Shown: positions 27,559 to 36,580, counted from the first letter of the stretch. The stretch is 64,000 bases of DNA from Chryseobacterium oranimense (GCF_900129755.1 NZ_FQWT01000002.1:434001-498000); one strand, 5' to 3'. Notes: a model not told the origin generated them from the letters alone. Numbers and translations are program-made.

Positions 27559-28059
27559 ATGGATAAAGTAACGTCAGAAAGAATAAATAAACTGCATCCT
27601 TCTGTAAGAGATGAAGTAAAGCAAATTATCAAAGAATGCGATGAAGCCCTTACCGGAAGAGCCAAAGTAAGAATTACGCAAGGCCTGAGATCTTTCGAGG
27701 AGCAGGAGAAATTATATGCCATCGGAAGGATTACTTCCGGAAAGAAAGTGACCAATGCCAAAGCCGGCCAAAGCATTCATAATTACGGACTTGCCGTTGA
27801 TATCTGTCTGATGATCGACGGAAAGGTAGCAAGCTGGGACACAGCCAAAGACTGGGATAATGATCAGGTAGCCGACTGGTACGAATGTGTAAAAATTTTC
27901 GCAAGACATGGCTGGGACTGGGGCGGAAACTGGAAGACCTTTAAAGACCTTCCCCACTTCGAAAAAAAGAATATCCAGACTAAAAAAGGACTGGTAAAAA
28001 CAAATTGGAGAACATTATCCAAGTTACCAAGAGATAAGCAAAATTATATTCTATTTTAA
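27559..28059 (+). CDS. M15 family peptidase, CwlK/endolysin-like
   Basis: A 166-residue L-alanyl-D-glutamate-type peptidase that would cut peptidoglycan stem peptides. Zinc ligands are visible: H74 and D81 in HNYGLAVDICL, and H133 in LPHFE. The N-terminus (MDKVTSERINKLHPSVRDEV) has no signal peptide, as in phage endolysins rather than housekeeping peptidases, so it would need another way to reach the wall. It has its own dyad-type promoter (site B). This makes it the first member of the island's co-regulated set. Confidence 0.88.
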   Translation: MDKVTSERINKLHPSVRDEVKQIIKECDEALTGRAKVRITQGLRSFEEQEKLYAIGRITSGKKVTNAKAGQSIHNYGLAVDICLMIDGKVASWDTAKDWDNDQVADWYECVKIFARHGWDWGGNWKTFKDLPHFEKKNIQTKKGLVKTNWRTLSKLPRDKQNYILF

Positions 28060-28084
28060 TTCCCTTTTATTTGAAAATAATTAT

Positions 28085-28122
28085 AATACGACAAGTTCTG
28101 TCGCTTCCCCGGCCTACCTTTG
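28085..28122 (+). promoter_or_regulatory. Island dyad site C and promoter of the patatin gene
   Basis: ACGACAAGTTCTGTCGC (28088-28104) contains the perfect dyad CGACA-N5-TGTCG. The -7 box TACCTTTG is at 28115-28122, TA 27 nt from the A of ACG. Confidence 0.87.
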
Positions 28123-28158
28123 TTTTATAAGAAAATGTTAGTTAATTGAGCTCTCAAC

Positions 28159-28203
28159 ACTAAAACCAGCATCCGCCCTTAAAGGCAGAAAGTTGGTTTT
28201 AGT
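28159..28203 (+). promoter_or_regulatory. Stem-loop in the patatin leader
   Basis: ACTAAAACCA (28159-28168) pairs perfectly with TGGTTTTAGT (28194-28203) around a 25-nt loop, within the 120-nt leader. A run of T's follows some 14 nt later (28216-28224). It could be an attenuator or a stability element; no ligand suggested. Confidence 0.5.
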
Positions 28204-28248
28204 TGTCTCAGGACGTTAGTTTTTTCTTTAAAACCAATACAGCATCAC

Positions 28249-29286
28249 ATGAAAAAGACAACCATTCTTTCTTTGGACGGGGGCGGAATAAGGGGTATTA
28301 TCACCTGCATTATTCTCCGCTACATAGAAGAGCAGCTTCAGTATCATGATAATCCGGGGGCAAAACTCGGCGATTATTTTGATCTGGTTGCAGGAAGCAG
28401 TACAGGCGGACTGATTGCTTCTATTATTCTATGTCCCGATGAACACCGGAAAGCGAAATATTCTATCCAGAAGGGATTGGAATTATACGCTGAAAAGGGA
28501 GGCGACATATTTCAGGTTTCTTTTTGGGAAAAGCTGGTCAACCCGTTTGGCTTGCTTAATGAAAAAATTTCCCAGGAAGCGCTTGAAAAAAACTTGAATG
28601 ACTTTTTTGGAAATCTAGAACTTAAAGAATTTATAAAACCATGTTTAATAACCAGTTATGATATTGAAAACAGAAGAGCAAAGATTTTCAATTCTTGGGA
28701 AGCCAATCTGAGCACAGATAACTTTTACGTAAAAGATATCTGTAGGGCAACCTCAGCTGCTCCTACTTATTTTAGTCCTGTACAAATCAAATCCATGTAT
28801 GGACAGATCTTCAGCCTTATCGACGGAGGTATGTTTGCCAATAATCCTGCTTTATGTGCGTATGCGGAAGCCCGGAAAATTCCTTTTGCAGAGGTACTAA
28901 AAAACCATCAGAAAGCTAATCATCCGGGTGTGAACGATATGATCATCGTTTCTATCGGAACAGGAATTGAGTCCAGGCCTTATTCTTTCAGAAAGCTTCA
29001 AAAATCAGGAAAAATAGGTTGGGTAAACCCGATTATTGATATATTGATGTCTGCCAATGCAGAAACTGTGGATTACCAGCTGTGCCAGATGTTTCAGACG
29101 CTAGGCCAGCGGAACCAAAAGAATTATTACCGTTTGAATCCCTCTTTAAAAAATGCATCTCCAAGCATGGATAATGTAAGAAGATCAAATATTGAAAATT
29201 TAATTCAGGCAGGACTGAGTTATATTGATGATAACCGGGAAATTCTGAATCAGATTGTGCAGAAACTGATTAAAAATAAAATATAA
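28249..29286 (+). CDS. Patatin-like phospholipase
   Basis: A 345-residue lipid acyl hydrolase with the Ser-Asp dyad of the patatin family. The oxyanion-hole motif DGGGIRG is at residues 10-16, the nucleophile elbow GSSTG at 49-53 (S51), and the catalytic aspartate in LIDGGMFANNP at D192. No signal peptide or membrane helix is seen, so it acts from the cytoplasmic side unless exported unusually. Patatins of this size are known effectors in CBASS-type defence (CapV) but there is no cyclase, CD-NTase or cap gene nearby. Its promoter is dyad site C, and it belongs to the island. Confidence 0.9.
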   Translation: MKKTTILSLDGGGIRGIITCIILRYIEEQLQYHDNPGAKLGDYFDLVAGSSTGGLIASIILCPDEHRKAKYSIQKGLELYAEKGGDIFQVSFWEKLVNPFGLLNEKISQEALEKNLNDFFGNLELKEFIKPCLITSYDIENRRAKIFNSWEANLSTDNFYVKDICRATSAAPTYFSPVQIKSMYGQIFSLIDGGMFANNPALCAYAEARKIPFAEVLKNHQKANHPGVNDMIIVSIGTGIESRPYSFRKLQKSGKIGWVNPIIDILMSANAETVDYQLCQMFQTLGQRNQKNYYRLNPSLKNASPSMDNVRRSNIENLIQAGLSYIDDNREILNQIVQKLIKNKI

Positions 29287-29353
29287 GCTTTTTACCTTAT
29301 AAAGGACCCATATAAGCTAAATCGCTAATAGTTTAAAAAATGTAAAAGTTTTT

Positions 29354-29393
29354 AAAACACGTCAAGTTTTGTCGTCTTCTCCTGCTACTTTTG
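29354..29393 (+). promoter_or_regulatory. Island dyad site D and promoter of the small acidic gene
   Basis: AAAC then ACGTCAAGTTTTGTCGT (29359-29375). The -7 box TACTTTTG lies at 29386-29393, 27 nt from the A of ACG to the TA. Confidence 0.87.
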
Positions 29394-29439
29394 GAGTATA
29401 AACAAAGACACAAAAAACAATCATAAAAATTTTAGAAAG

Positions 29440-29490
29440 CCTTTGAATTCAACATTTATCAATGCTGGACAGCCAGAAATATGTTTAAAA
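29440..29490 (+). promoter_or_regulatory. Conserved leader block, copy 1
   Basis: Starts CCTTTGAA and contains GACAGCCAGAA. It resembles 29784-29836 almost base for base with one indel, and holds an 8-codon ORF (29462-29488). Lies between promoter D and the start of the acidic gene. Confidence 0.75.
29462..29488 (+). CDS. 8-codon leader peptide, copy 1
   Basis: ATG to TAA encodes MLDSQKYV. The second copy (29807-29833) encodes MPDSQNYV. Differences fall at codon 2 and 6 plus silent changes at the valine and stop codon, while the rest is identical. The pattern suggests the peptide, or at least its reading frame, is kept. It precedes the acidic gene by 29 nt. Confidence 0.5.
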   Translation: MLDSQKYV

Positions 29491-29517
29491 TATAACCTCA
29501 ACTTTAAAACACAACCC

Positions 29518-29688
29518 ATGGAAGCACCAAACCAAAATCCAGATATACTTTTCGATGAAGATCTCTATACTATTGAATGGAGCGATATCGAAAATGCTGA
29601 GATGGACTATGAAAACTATCTCAATGACATTGAAAATTTTTTCCGGGAAGATTTCGAAACCGAAATTTCGGAAGAAAATATATACTAA
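29518..29688 (+). CDS. Small highly acidic protein (56 residues)
   Basis: Start at the ATG of 29518, because an upstream TTG (29443) would give a run without any coding logic and overlaps the shared leader. The 56-residue product is rich in Asp and Glu throughout (DILFDEDLYTIEWSDIENAE is one stretch) with many tyrosines and phenylalanines. It has no signal peptide. I do not recognise the family. It has its own dyad-type promoter (site D). Acidic small proteins of this kind can be DNA mimics or chaperones, but there is no evidence for either here. Confidence 0.7.
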   Translation: MEAPNQNPDILFDEDLYTIEWSDIENAEMDYENYLNDIENFFREDFETEISEENIY

Positions 29689-29696
29689 ATAAATTT

Positions 29697-29735
29697 TAAC
29701 ACGACGAGTTCTGACGCTGTCCGGAATTATCTTTG
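29697..29735 (+). promoter_or_regulatory. Island dyad site E and promoter of the fibre operon
   Basis: ACGACGAGTTCTGACGC (29701-29717), the most divergent copy. The -7 box TATCTTTG is at 29728-29735, again 27 nt from the A of ACG to the TA. The leader to 29985 is about 240 nt. Confidence 0.82.
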
Positions 29736-29783
29736 AAACACCAAATCAAGACACCCGACAACTCCCAATAATTATTCAAAACA

Positions 29784-29836
29784 CCTTTGAAGCCATCATT
29801 CACAAAATGCCAGACAGCCAGAACTATGTCTGAAAA
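29784..29836 (+). promoter_or_regulatory. Conserved leader block, copy 2
   Basis: Starts CCTTTGAA (29784) like copy 1 at 29440 and includes GACAGCCAGAA. The rest of the 29689-29984 gap holds dyad E, this block and a weak stem-loop AAGAGC (29915-29920) / GCTCTT (29932-29937); I see no further gene. Confidence 0.75.
29807..29833 (+). CDS. 8-codon leader peptide, copy 2
   Basis: ATG to TGA encodes MPDSQNYV, matching MLDSQKYV at 29462. The stop differs (TGA against TAA) and valine uses another codon (GTC against GTT). The DSQ codons are identical. It lies 151 nt before the first fibre-operon gene. Confidence 0.5.
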   Translation: MPDSQNYV

Positions 29837-29984
29837 TCAACTAAAACAATGAAAATGAATCGCAACATCTAACGCACAAAGGGGCATCAGTTCCACTTTA
29901 AAAACAAGAACCTTAAGAGCTCTTAAAACAGGCTCTTTCAAACACAACCTATTAATTAACCTAACAAAATCACACAATTTTATT

Positions 29985-30626
29985 ATGAAAACAAAACAAG
30001 AATTAAGGCTTAAATTCGAGAACGGAGACAGGCCAAACCAGGAACATTTCTGGGAATGGCAGGATTCCTACTGGCACAAGGACGAGAAAATAGACATGGC
30101 TAAAATTGCAGGCCTGGAAAATGGTCTTCCCCGCCTGAATGATTATTATGCAGAGATAGATGAATCAGGAAATGCTTCTTTCGCCCATTTACAAGTCAGA
30201 AGGATGTTTATTAAGCCGGGAACCTTGTATATACCTGACCGGTTTGCCGTTGCAATGGGAGTATCGGAACTGACTCTTCCTGACAGTCTTCTCACAATCG
30301 GGACTGATGCTTTCAATACCAATCCGATAAAATCACTGACACTTCCTGAGCAACTTACCTCTATTGGCGAGCGGGCTTTTATATCCAATCAGCTTACATC
30401 ATTGGCTATTCCTCCAAACGTCAGAGAAATTAAGGAAAGTGCTTTTGCTGACAACAAACTTACCTCCTTATTCATTCCGGCCAGTGTCTCAATAATCCGT
30501 CCGCAAGCTTTTAACTACAATCCGAATCTATCTACCGTCATATTGGACAAAGCCACCCAGTATTATTCCGACGCATTTGATTCTAAAACAAAGGTGATCG
30601 GCGGAACTTTAATCTCTGATATGTAA
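29985..30626 (+). CDS. Fibre-module plus leucine-rich-repeat protein
   Basis: A 213-residue protein. Residues 1-36 are a module shared with the next gene, ending FWEWQDSYWHKDEKI, which I associate with tail-fibre-like proteins of Bacteroidota phages. Then come BspA-type leucine-rich repeats, e.g. TLPEQLTSIGERAFISNQ and FADNKLTSLFIPASVSII. No signal peptide. The LRR part probably binds a ligand and the N-terminal module probably docks or trimerises (inference). It is first in the operon behind site E, 20 bp ahead of the next gene. Confidence 0.8.
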   Translation: MKTKQELRLKFENGDRPNQEHFWEWQDSYWHKDEKIDMAKIAGLENGLPRLNDYYAEIDESGNASFAHLQVRRMFIKPGTLYIPDRFAVAMGVSELTLPDSLLTIGTDAFNTNPIKSLTLPEQLTSIGERAFISNQLTSLAIPPNVREIKESAFADNKLTSLFIPASVSIIRPQAFNYNPNLSTVILDKATQYYSDAFDSKTKVIGGTLISDM

Positions 30627-30646
30627 ATAAATCAAATACAGCAACA

Positions 30647-32830
30647 ATGAAAACAAAACAAGAACTAAAACAATTTTTTGAGAACGGAGACATTCCTAAT
30701 CAGGAACAGTTCTGGGAGTGGCAGGATTCTTACTGGCACAAGGATGAGAAAATCCCTTCAGAAAAATTAAATTATGATTTCTCCCAAAAAGCAGATGCCA
30801 ATGCATCCAATATAAGCCCGCAAAACGCCCAGCTTTGGAAAGATAAAATTGAAACGCAAACCTCAATTCAGAATCCACAACTGAATGGAAACATTCTGAC
30901 CATATTTTATACCGGAGAAAATGGCGTTCAGCAAAGTAAAAATGTTGATCTAAGCGGATTAGTAACCAATGATATAAGCATCCGGGATGCCGTATATGAT
31001 GCTTCGCAAAATATCATTACGATTACCCAGAGTGACGGGTCTTCATTTGCAATCAATCTTTCTGAATTTAGTATTATTCCAACCACAAATGTTGATGGAA
31101 GCGTTTCCCTAGTTCAGGAAGGTGTCGAAAAAGTAAAAATACATAAAGTAGGTATTTCAGGCAGCTACAACGACCTTAGTGACAAGCCCGTTTTTGCCGG
31201 AAATGATACATTACAATCTGTAATAGACAGAGATAATTCATCTACGAAACCAATCGTATTTAATATCGATCAGGGAAGAGCAGGAGAATTGGGTTTCAAT
31301 AAAAATACCTATTCGCATTATTGGGGGAATATAAATACGGCCCATACAGGAGTTTATGGTTTAGGAATTGGTTATAATACGCTATCAAAATTAACCACCG
31401 GTTCAAACAACGTGGCACTTGGTTCTTATGCTTTAACTGAAGTAACTACAGGAAGATGGAATACAGCCACCGGTATTTCAAGCGGAGCCAAACTAACCAC
31501 CGGGAATTTCAACGCTTTTTATGGAACTCAGGCCGGAATCGAAACAACAACAGGAACAGGAAACACCTATATCGGAGATGAGGCAGGAAATAAAAATGTA
31601 ACGGGAACCAATAATACCGCTTTGGGTATCGGAGCCGCCTACGCTTTAACAAACGGAACTCAGAACACTTTCATAGGCGCTTTCTCCGGAACGAATCATG
31701 GAAAAGTAACTGGTTCCGGAGCATGGGGTTATAATACATTTATAGGCTATAACGCTGCATCTACCACTCATGCTATGGGTGTTTGGGGTGATAATAATGT
31801 AGTGATTGGCTGTAATGCCCCGTTAGGAGGTTCAACATCAAATAAGCTAGTTATTGATTCTTATACAACACCTCAAAGGCATGATTTCATAACGCCTTTT
31901 ATACATGGTGATTTTGCTGCAAGAACATTGAGTTTTGATGCTGTAGTTACCGCAAGAAGAACACCTCTGGCCGACAATACTTATTCAAGGGTAGCAGTAA
32001 TGAACTCCAATAATACTATTGGTTATAAAAACCTTTCTGACTTTCAGAATTACCTGCCTATTTCAGGAACAGAGATAAATAAGCCTGTTTCAGGACATAT
32101 TCAGTTTGAGAGTGGCGACGGGCCAGAATATGAAACTCTTTTGTATAAAACGAATGCTATAGACGAAGTTCAAAACCAGGTAGGCTTTTTCCCAAATGGA
32201 GTTGTAATTACTTCAAGCGACCTCAATTATGCTCAGACGTCAAAAATAGATGTAAGCAAAAAAGATGGCGTTTTGGCAGAGGCTTTTGGTGCAAGAATGA
32301 CTTTAAATGATAGTGGAGCCTCTCTTAGGTATTATTCTTCATCTTCACAAGCAAAGGGAATTATTGTTAGTAATCTGGATGATGAACCAGTTTTGGTTGA
32401 GCACCAGGCAGCCAACCCAAGGGGCCTAAGCTCTAACACTTATTTTGGAAACAATGCTCAAAAAAATGATTACATCCAGAAACAGTATGCAGACAAACAG
32501 CATTCTTATACCCGTGATGAAGAATTAACCGGCGGAACCTGGATCAATGGCAAGCCTGTCTACAAAAAAACGCTGTATTTAGACCAGATTCCGAGAACCG
32601 GAGAGATCGATCTCAGATCCGAATTCCCTGGCCTTGAAACTATTATTTCCAACGAAATGTTTACAGAATGGTATGCCCTGGATACTGCGTTTGCAGGCAA
32701 CCAATGGCGATCAAAGATCTACATCACTGTAGAAAGAGACAAGGCTACAATTGAATTCTTAGATCAACCGGATTATGATTATTCTGTCATTAATTCATTT
32801 ACCCTAACCCTTGAATACACAAAAAAATAA
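30647..32830 (+). CDS. Fibre-like protein with trimeric head-type repeats
   Basis: A 727-residue protein. The N-terminal module matches the previous gene (MKTKQELKQFFENGD... FWEWQDSYWHKDEKI). At about residues 238-390 there are glycine-rich repeats of the kind TTGSNNVALGSYAL and TTGTGNTYIGDEAGN, typical of trimeric beta-helix fibres and YadA-like heads. The C-terminal part is globular. There is no membrane anchor and no S74 chaperone domain that I can see. It may be the receptor-binding fibre of the system. Confidence 0.8.
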   Translation: MKTKQELKQFFENGDIPNQEQFWEWQDSYWHKDEKIPSEKLNYDFSQKADANASNISPQNAQLWKDKIETQTSIQNPQLNGNILTIFYTGENGVQQSKNVDLSGLVTNDISIRDAVYDASQNIITITQSDGSSFAINLSEFSIIPTTNVDGSVSLVQEGVEKVKIHKVGISGSYNDLSDKPVFAGNDTLQSVIDRDNSSTKPIVFNIDQGRAGELGFNKNTYSHYWGNINTAHTGVYGLGIGYNTLSKLTTGSNNVALGSYALTEVTTGRWNTATGISSGAKLTTGNFNAFYGTQAGIETTTGTGNTYIGDEAGNKNVTGTNNTALGIGAAYALTNGTQNTFIGAFSGTNHGKVTGSGAWGYNTFIGYNAASTTHAMGVWGDNNVVIGCNAPLGGSTSNKLVIDSYTTPQRHDFITPFIHGDFAARTLSFDAVVTARRTPLADNTYSRVAVMNSNNTIGYKNLSDFQNYLPISGTEINKPVSGHIQFESGDGPEYETLLYKTNAIDEVQNQVGFFPNGVVITSSDLNYAQTSKIDVSKKDGVLAEAFGARMTLNDSGASLRYYSSSSQAKGIIVSNLDDEPVLVEHQAANPRGLSSNTYFGNNAQKNDYIQKQYADKQHSYTRDEELTGGTWINGKPVYKKTLYLDQIPRTGEIDLRSEFPGLETIISNEMFTEWYALDTAFAGNQWRSKIYITVERDKATIEFLDQPDYDYSVINSFTLTLEYTKK

Positions 32831-32854
32831 AAATCATTAAAACAAAATATTAAA

Positions 32855-35800
32855 ATGGCAACAAACAACAAAAACAACGCATCACAAACTCTTTTCAGAT
32901 TTGTAAGCTTAAGAAACCCCCAATTAACTGAGACTAAAAAACAGAATCTTGGTTTCATCCACAGGCCGGCCGATATGGCAAGCGCATTTGATACAGCAGT
33001 AAATCCCGGCGATACGGCATTAATGAAATTCCAGGCATTGGAACGTGCCGCAAAGTCATTTGCCACTACCGGATATGATACTGAACTTCAGATTGAAGAA
33101 AGCTCTCTTTCTGAAGCCCTTAAAATCGGAAGAAAAATCGCCAAAAACGAAACAATCTCCGCGGCTGATGAAAATACAGCTAAAAACCTTTACAACAGCA
33201 GTGCCATCCAGGATAAAATGGGACAGGTATGGGATAATCTGATGTACCAGACTGTAACACAGAAAAACTTCTATGTTAAAGAAGCCTTGGTTCATATCCT
33301 CAAAGCTCTTCATTTCGGATATGTATGTGATCTTCCTGTAACTCCTGAATTAATAAAAATCAACGGCGACGATTTAAAAGCCAAAGCCCTTGAAGCCAGA
33401 GTAGTTCTTCCTATGAAATTTTTCGGGGATGGATATGAAGGCGAAACTTCAGTAACTCTAACCGGACAGCCGTTCACTGTAGCTAAATCTGCTGTTGGAG
33501 GGCAGGATGCAATCAATGCCACAAGTACGTCCCTTTCCGTTCCTGCAAAAGAACAGCTTAAGGCTGAAGGAGAGAAGATTCTTGAACTGACCAATCTTAA
33601 TTTTGAAAAAGACAGCTTAAATACGCTTAAAGTGGAGCTTGAAAAAGTCCAGAAAATCTATCAGAAAGCCAGAAGTAAAGCTTACGATGCCGCTTACAAG
33701 GAATATCTTGCCGCCAACGGACCTGAGCTTGACAGATACAGAGAGCGTCTGAAAGAAATTCAATCCCAGATCACAGAAGAAATGACAGAAGCGGAAATCA
33801 ATGCCTTGTATGCAGGTCTTGAAGAGCCCAATATTCCACCTTTTGTTTTCACTTACAAGAAGGAGATCAATTTCGAGGATTTTACATCGTTGCTTTCATT
33901 GGATTCACTGAAAATCTTCGTTGACAAATTTACTGCAAGTAATAGCGTAAAACCGGAGGACGGCTTTGATTTCAGCAGCATTAAAATTATTTCCGACAAG
34001 GAATTACAGTTAGGAGAAGCTATTGTATACATCACTGATGAATACGACACTTATCCTGAAGTATTTGAAAAAATTGAAGAAGAGCATTCTGCCAAAGCTC
34101 AGGCATTATTCCAGAAGACTCCTGTTCAGGAACAGAAATTTGCAAGTTTAGGAGGAATTTTGGTTCCGGTAACAGATTCTTTCACTCAATATGCCTCCAA
34201 AGTAACTCCAAGATCATATTACTTAAAGGCAACTCCGCAGGGAAGTATTTATTCCGGTAGTGCCGCCTATCTTACATTCTACTATCAGGCAGAAAGTTCG
34301 GCCTGGGGTATGGCTTCCGCTAAGCTCTTAATTATTTCAGATGTAGGAAATTTTGAAGAAAGCTTTACGAATATTGAACCGGTAGATAACAAAGTGACAT
34401 TAGCTTCCGTGATGGTAGGCAAATTCAGCAAATACATCCGTAATGTTAAAATCAAAATCTATTTCAACAACGGTAAAGAGGCTTCACTGGATCTTTCAGG
34501 AATAGAACCGAACAGTGCATATACTGATATCCTGTATGTGGAAGATATCAAGGATGAAACAGGTTCCGGCGGAGAAAATCCTCAACCCGGAACATTTATA
34601 CCAAAACATTTCGGTGTTAAAAGATTAGGTATTGCAGATTATCTTAAAGTGGAACAGAGTGTTCATGCTTACGTTCCTGGAGAAGTCTCCAATATTGAAA
34701 ACGTGATGGCCAGCGAACTTCGTCACAAGTCTTCCGTGGCAAGGGATTATTCTGAAGTTATAGACACTACCTCAGAATCTATTGAAACAGAAAAAATCTC
34801 AGATACTACAAAAACTGAAAGAAATGAAATGCAGAGTGAAGTTGCCAAGGAACTGGAAAGAGAACAGAATATCACTGCCAACACCAAATTCACTTATGAC
34901 ACTAAAGTATACAAATTTGAGATCGGAGGAAGCTATGCCAACAATACTTCCCAGCACGACAGTACAAAACAGGCTGTAACCAAATCTCAGGAGATCACCG
35001 AACGTGCCATGGAGCGTGTTCTTACGAAGATCAATAAAGAGCGTGTGCAGAAGATCATCAAAGAATTTACGGAAACCAACGTTCATGAATTCGACAACAG
35101 AGGCCAGGCCAGCCAGGAAACTCCACAGCACATCACCGGAGTATACAGATGGGTAGATAAGAAAATGAAAAACCAGATCTACAACTACGGTAAACGTACG
35201 ATGTTTGAATTCATGATCCCTGAACCGGCAAGACTTCACACCCTTGCTACCGCAGTTTCCAGGACAGATACGCTGACCGCTCCTATTGACCCTAGAAAAG
35301 CAGAAAAACCATGGAATATGGCCAGCGCTCAGGTAGCCACCAAAGACCAGATTGAATACTGGGCGAATATCTATAATGTGAAACTTACCGAACTTGCGAA
35401 ATCCCCTATCAATCTTATCCTTGGTAAACAATGGGAAAAAGTGGATGGTAACGAAGAATACAGACACAGAACCATTGATATTCCTGTCAACTACGAAGCA
35501 AGCAGCGTAAAAATGTTCTATGGCTTCGAAAGAGACAGAAGGGGGACAAGTACTTTATACACCAGCAACTTTGCCGGAGGAATGGTTCCTTTCTCAAACG
35601 GTGGAACTTCAATTGATGCTACCGCTTATTTCACCCCTCAGAATGTGACAGGATCTTATGATTTCGTTTACAAATGTTTCAATATTGATTCCGTAAATAT
35701 TGCATTCGAGATTACCTGTACACTTTCCCAGGCGTATATGAAATCCTGGATCCAGGAAAACTTTACAGCTATCATTAAAGCTTATGAAGACGCTTATGCC

Positions 35801-36571
35801 ATCTTTATGGAAAAGCAGAAGGAACTGGAAGAGAAAGCGAAAGCAGAGGAAGAAGCAAACAAAGATAAACTGGGCAACTTCTACCGTGAAATGGAAGCTG
35901 TCATTCTAAAACACAATTGTATTGCCTACCTGCTTCAGGATTATCTTACAACGCTTGGACAATCCTTTACTTCAGGAAGCCAGATGAGCGACTTTAAAGT
36001 AATTCTCAGCGAAAACCTTGAACAGTATACCGCATTGGCAAAATTCATGGAACAGGCATTCGAATGGAGCATCATGGATTATACTTTCTATCCTTACTAT
36101 TGGGCAGACAGAAAAAGATGGCAGGAAATGTACCTTACACAAAGTACGGATCCATTGTTCAGAAACTTCCTTCAGGCCGGTATGGCAAGAGTAATCGTAA
36201 CTGTGAAGCCCGGTTTTGAAGACGCTGTACAGTTCTTCATGAGCACAGGAAAAATCTGGAACGGAGGTGAAGTACCGGTTATCGGAGATCCTTTATACAT
36301 GTCTATCGTAGATGAATTGAGACAACCAACCGGTGAACCTCAGGGTAAATACTGGATCACAAGAATTCCTACTACCTTAACAATTCTGCAGGCTCAGTCT
36401 GTAGGTCTGGAAGTAGAAGATGCTCTTCCTATTTTCAAAGAAGATGATCCGAAAAACTGTGAAAACCCGAGAGAACTGGAAACAGAAAGCTCATTCAAAT
36501 TAATGGACAAAGCAACGCTTGAGGCTGGTACAGAACCAACAACCTTACCAACCAATATTATCAGCAAATAA
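32855..36571 (+). CDS. 1238-residue protein of unknown family (putative structural or toxin component)
   Basis: The largest gene of the island, without a signal peptide or hydrophobic membrane helix. Three regions look helical and coiled: about residues 248-325 (KVELEKVQKIYQKARSKAYD), 635-750 (ETEKISDTTKTERNEMQSEV and a long KQAVTKSQEITERAMERVLT stretch) and 965-1025 (KAYEDAYAIFMEKQKELEEK). Between them are beta-rich segments. A distinctive block reads GVYRWVDKKMKNQIYNYGKR (about 762-781). I do not recognise the family. It is third in the fibre operon and is followed by a strong terminator. Confidence 0.72.
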   Translation: MATNNKNNASQTLFRFVSLRNPQLTETKKQNLGFIHRPADMASAFDTAVNPGDTALMKFQALERAAKSFATTGYDTELQIEESSLSEALKIGRKIAKNETISAADENTAKNLYNSSAIQDKMGQVWDNLMYQTVTQKNFYVKEALVHILKALHFGYVCDLPVTPELIKINGDDLKAKALEARVVLPMKFFGDGYEGETSVTLTGQPFTVAKSAVGGQDAINATSTSLSVPAKEQLKAEGEKILELTNLNFEKDSLNTLKVELEKVQKIYQKARSKAYDAAYKEYLAANGPELDRYRERLKEIQSQITEEMTEAEINALYAGLEEPNIPPFVFTYKKEINFEDFTSLLSLDSLKIFVDKFTASNSVKPEDGFDFSSIKIISDKELQLGEAIVYITDEYDTYPEVFEKIEEEHSAKAQALFQKTPVQEQKFASLGGILVPVTDSFTQYASKVTPRSYYLKATPQGSIYSGSAAYLTFYYQAESSAWGMASAKLLIISDVGNFEESFTNIEPVDNKVTLASVMVGKFSKYIRNVKIKIYFNNGKEASLDLSGIEPNSAYTDILYVEDIKDETGSGGENPQPGTFIPKHFGVKRLGIADYLKVEQSVHAYVPGEVSNIENVMASELRHKSSVARDYSEVIDTTSESIETEKISDTTKTERNEMQSEVAKELEREQNITANTKFTYDTKVYKFEIGGSYANNTSQHDSTKQAVTKSQEITERAMERVLTKINKERVQKIIKEFTETNVHEFDNRGQASQETPQHITGVYRWVDKKMKNQIYNYGKRTMFEFMIPEPARLHTLATAVSRTDTLTAPIDPRKAEKPWNMASAQVATKDQIEYWANIYNVKLTELAKSPINLILGKQWEKVDGNEEYRHRTIDIPVNYEASSVKMFYGFERDRRGTSTLYTSNFAGGMVPFSNGGTSIDATAYFTPQNVTGSYDFVYKCFNIDSVNIAFEITCTLSQAYMKSWIQENFTAIIKAYEDAYAIFMEKQKELEEKAKAEEEANKDKLGNFYREMEAVILKHNCIAYLLQDYLTTLGQSFTSGSQMSDFKVILSENLEQYTALAKFMEQAFEWSIMDYTFYPYYWADRKRWQEMYLTQSTDPLFRNFLQAGMARVIVTVKPGFEDAVQFFMSTGKIWNGGEVPVIGDPLYMSIVDELRQPTGEPQGKYWITRIPTTLTILQAQSVGLEVEDALPIFKEDDPKNCENPRELETESSFKLMDKATLEAGTEPTTLPTNIISK

Positions 36572-36580
36572 TTTTCATTA

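Noticed and set aside
28249..29286. A CBASS defence operon around the patatin
   Set aside because: No cyclic-nucleotide synthase or accessory cap gene is adjacent, and the neighbours are fibre and protease genes.
34799..35467. A 222-codon minus-strand frame inside the 1238-residue gene
   Set aside because: Antisense shadow; Phe/Val-rich without domain features, while the plus-strand frame is part of a continuous operon.
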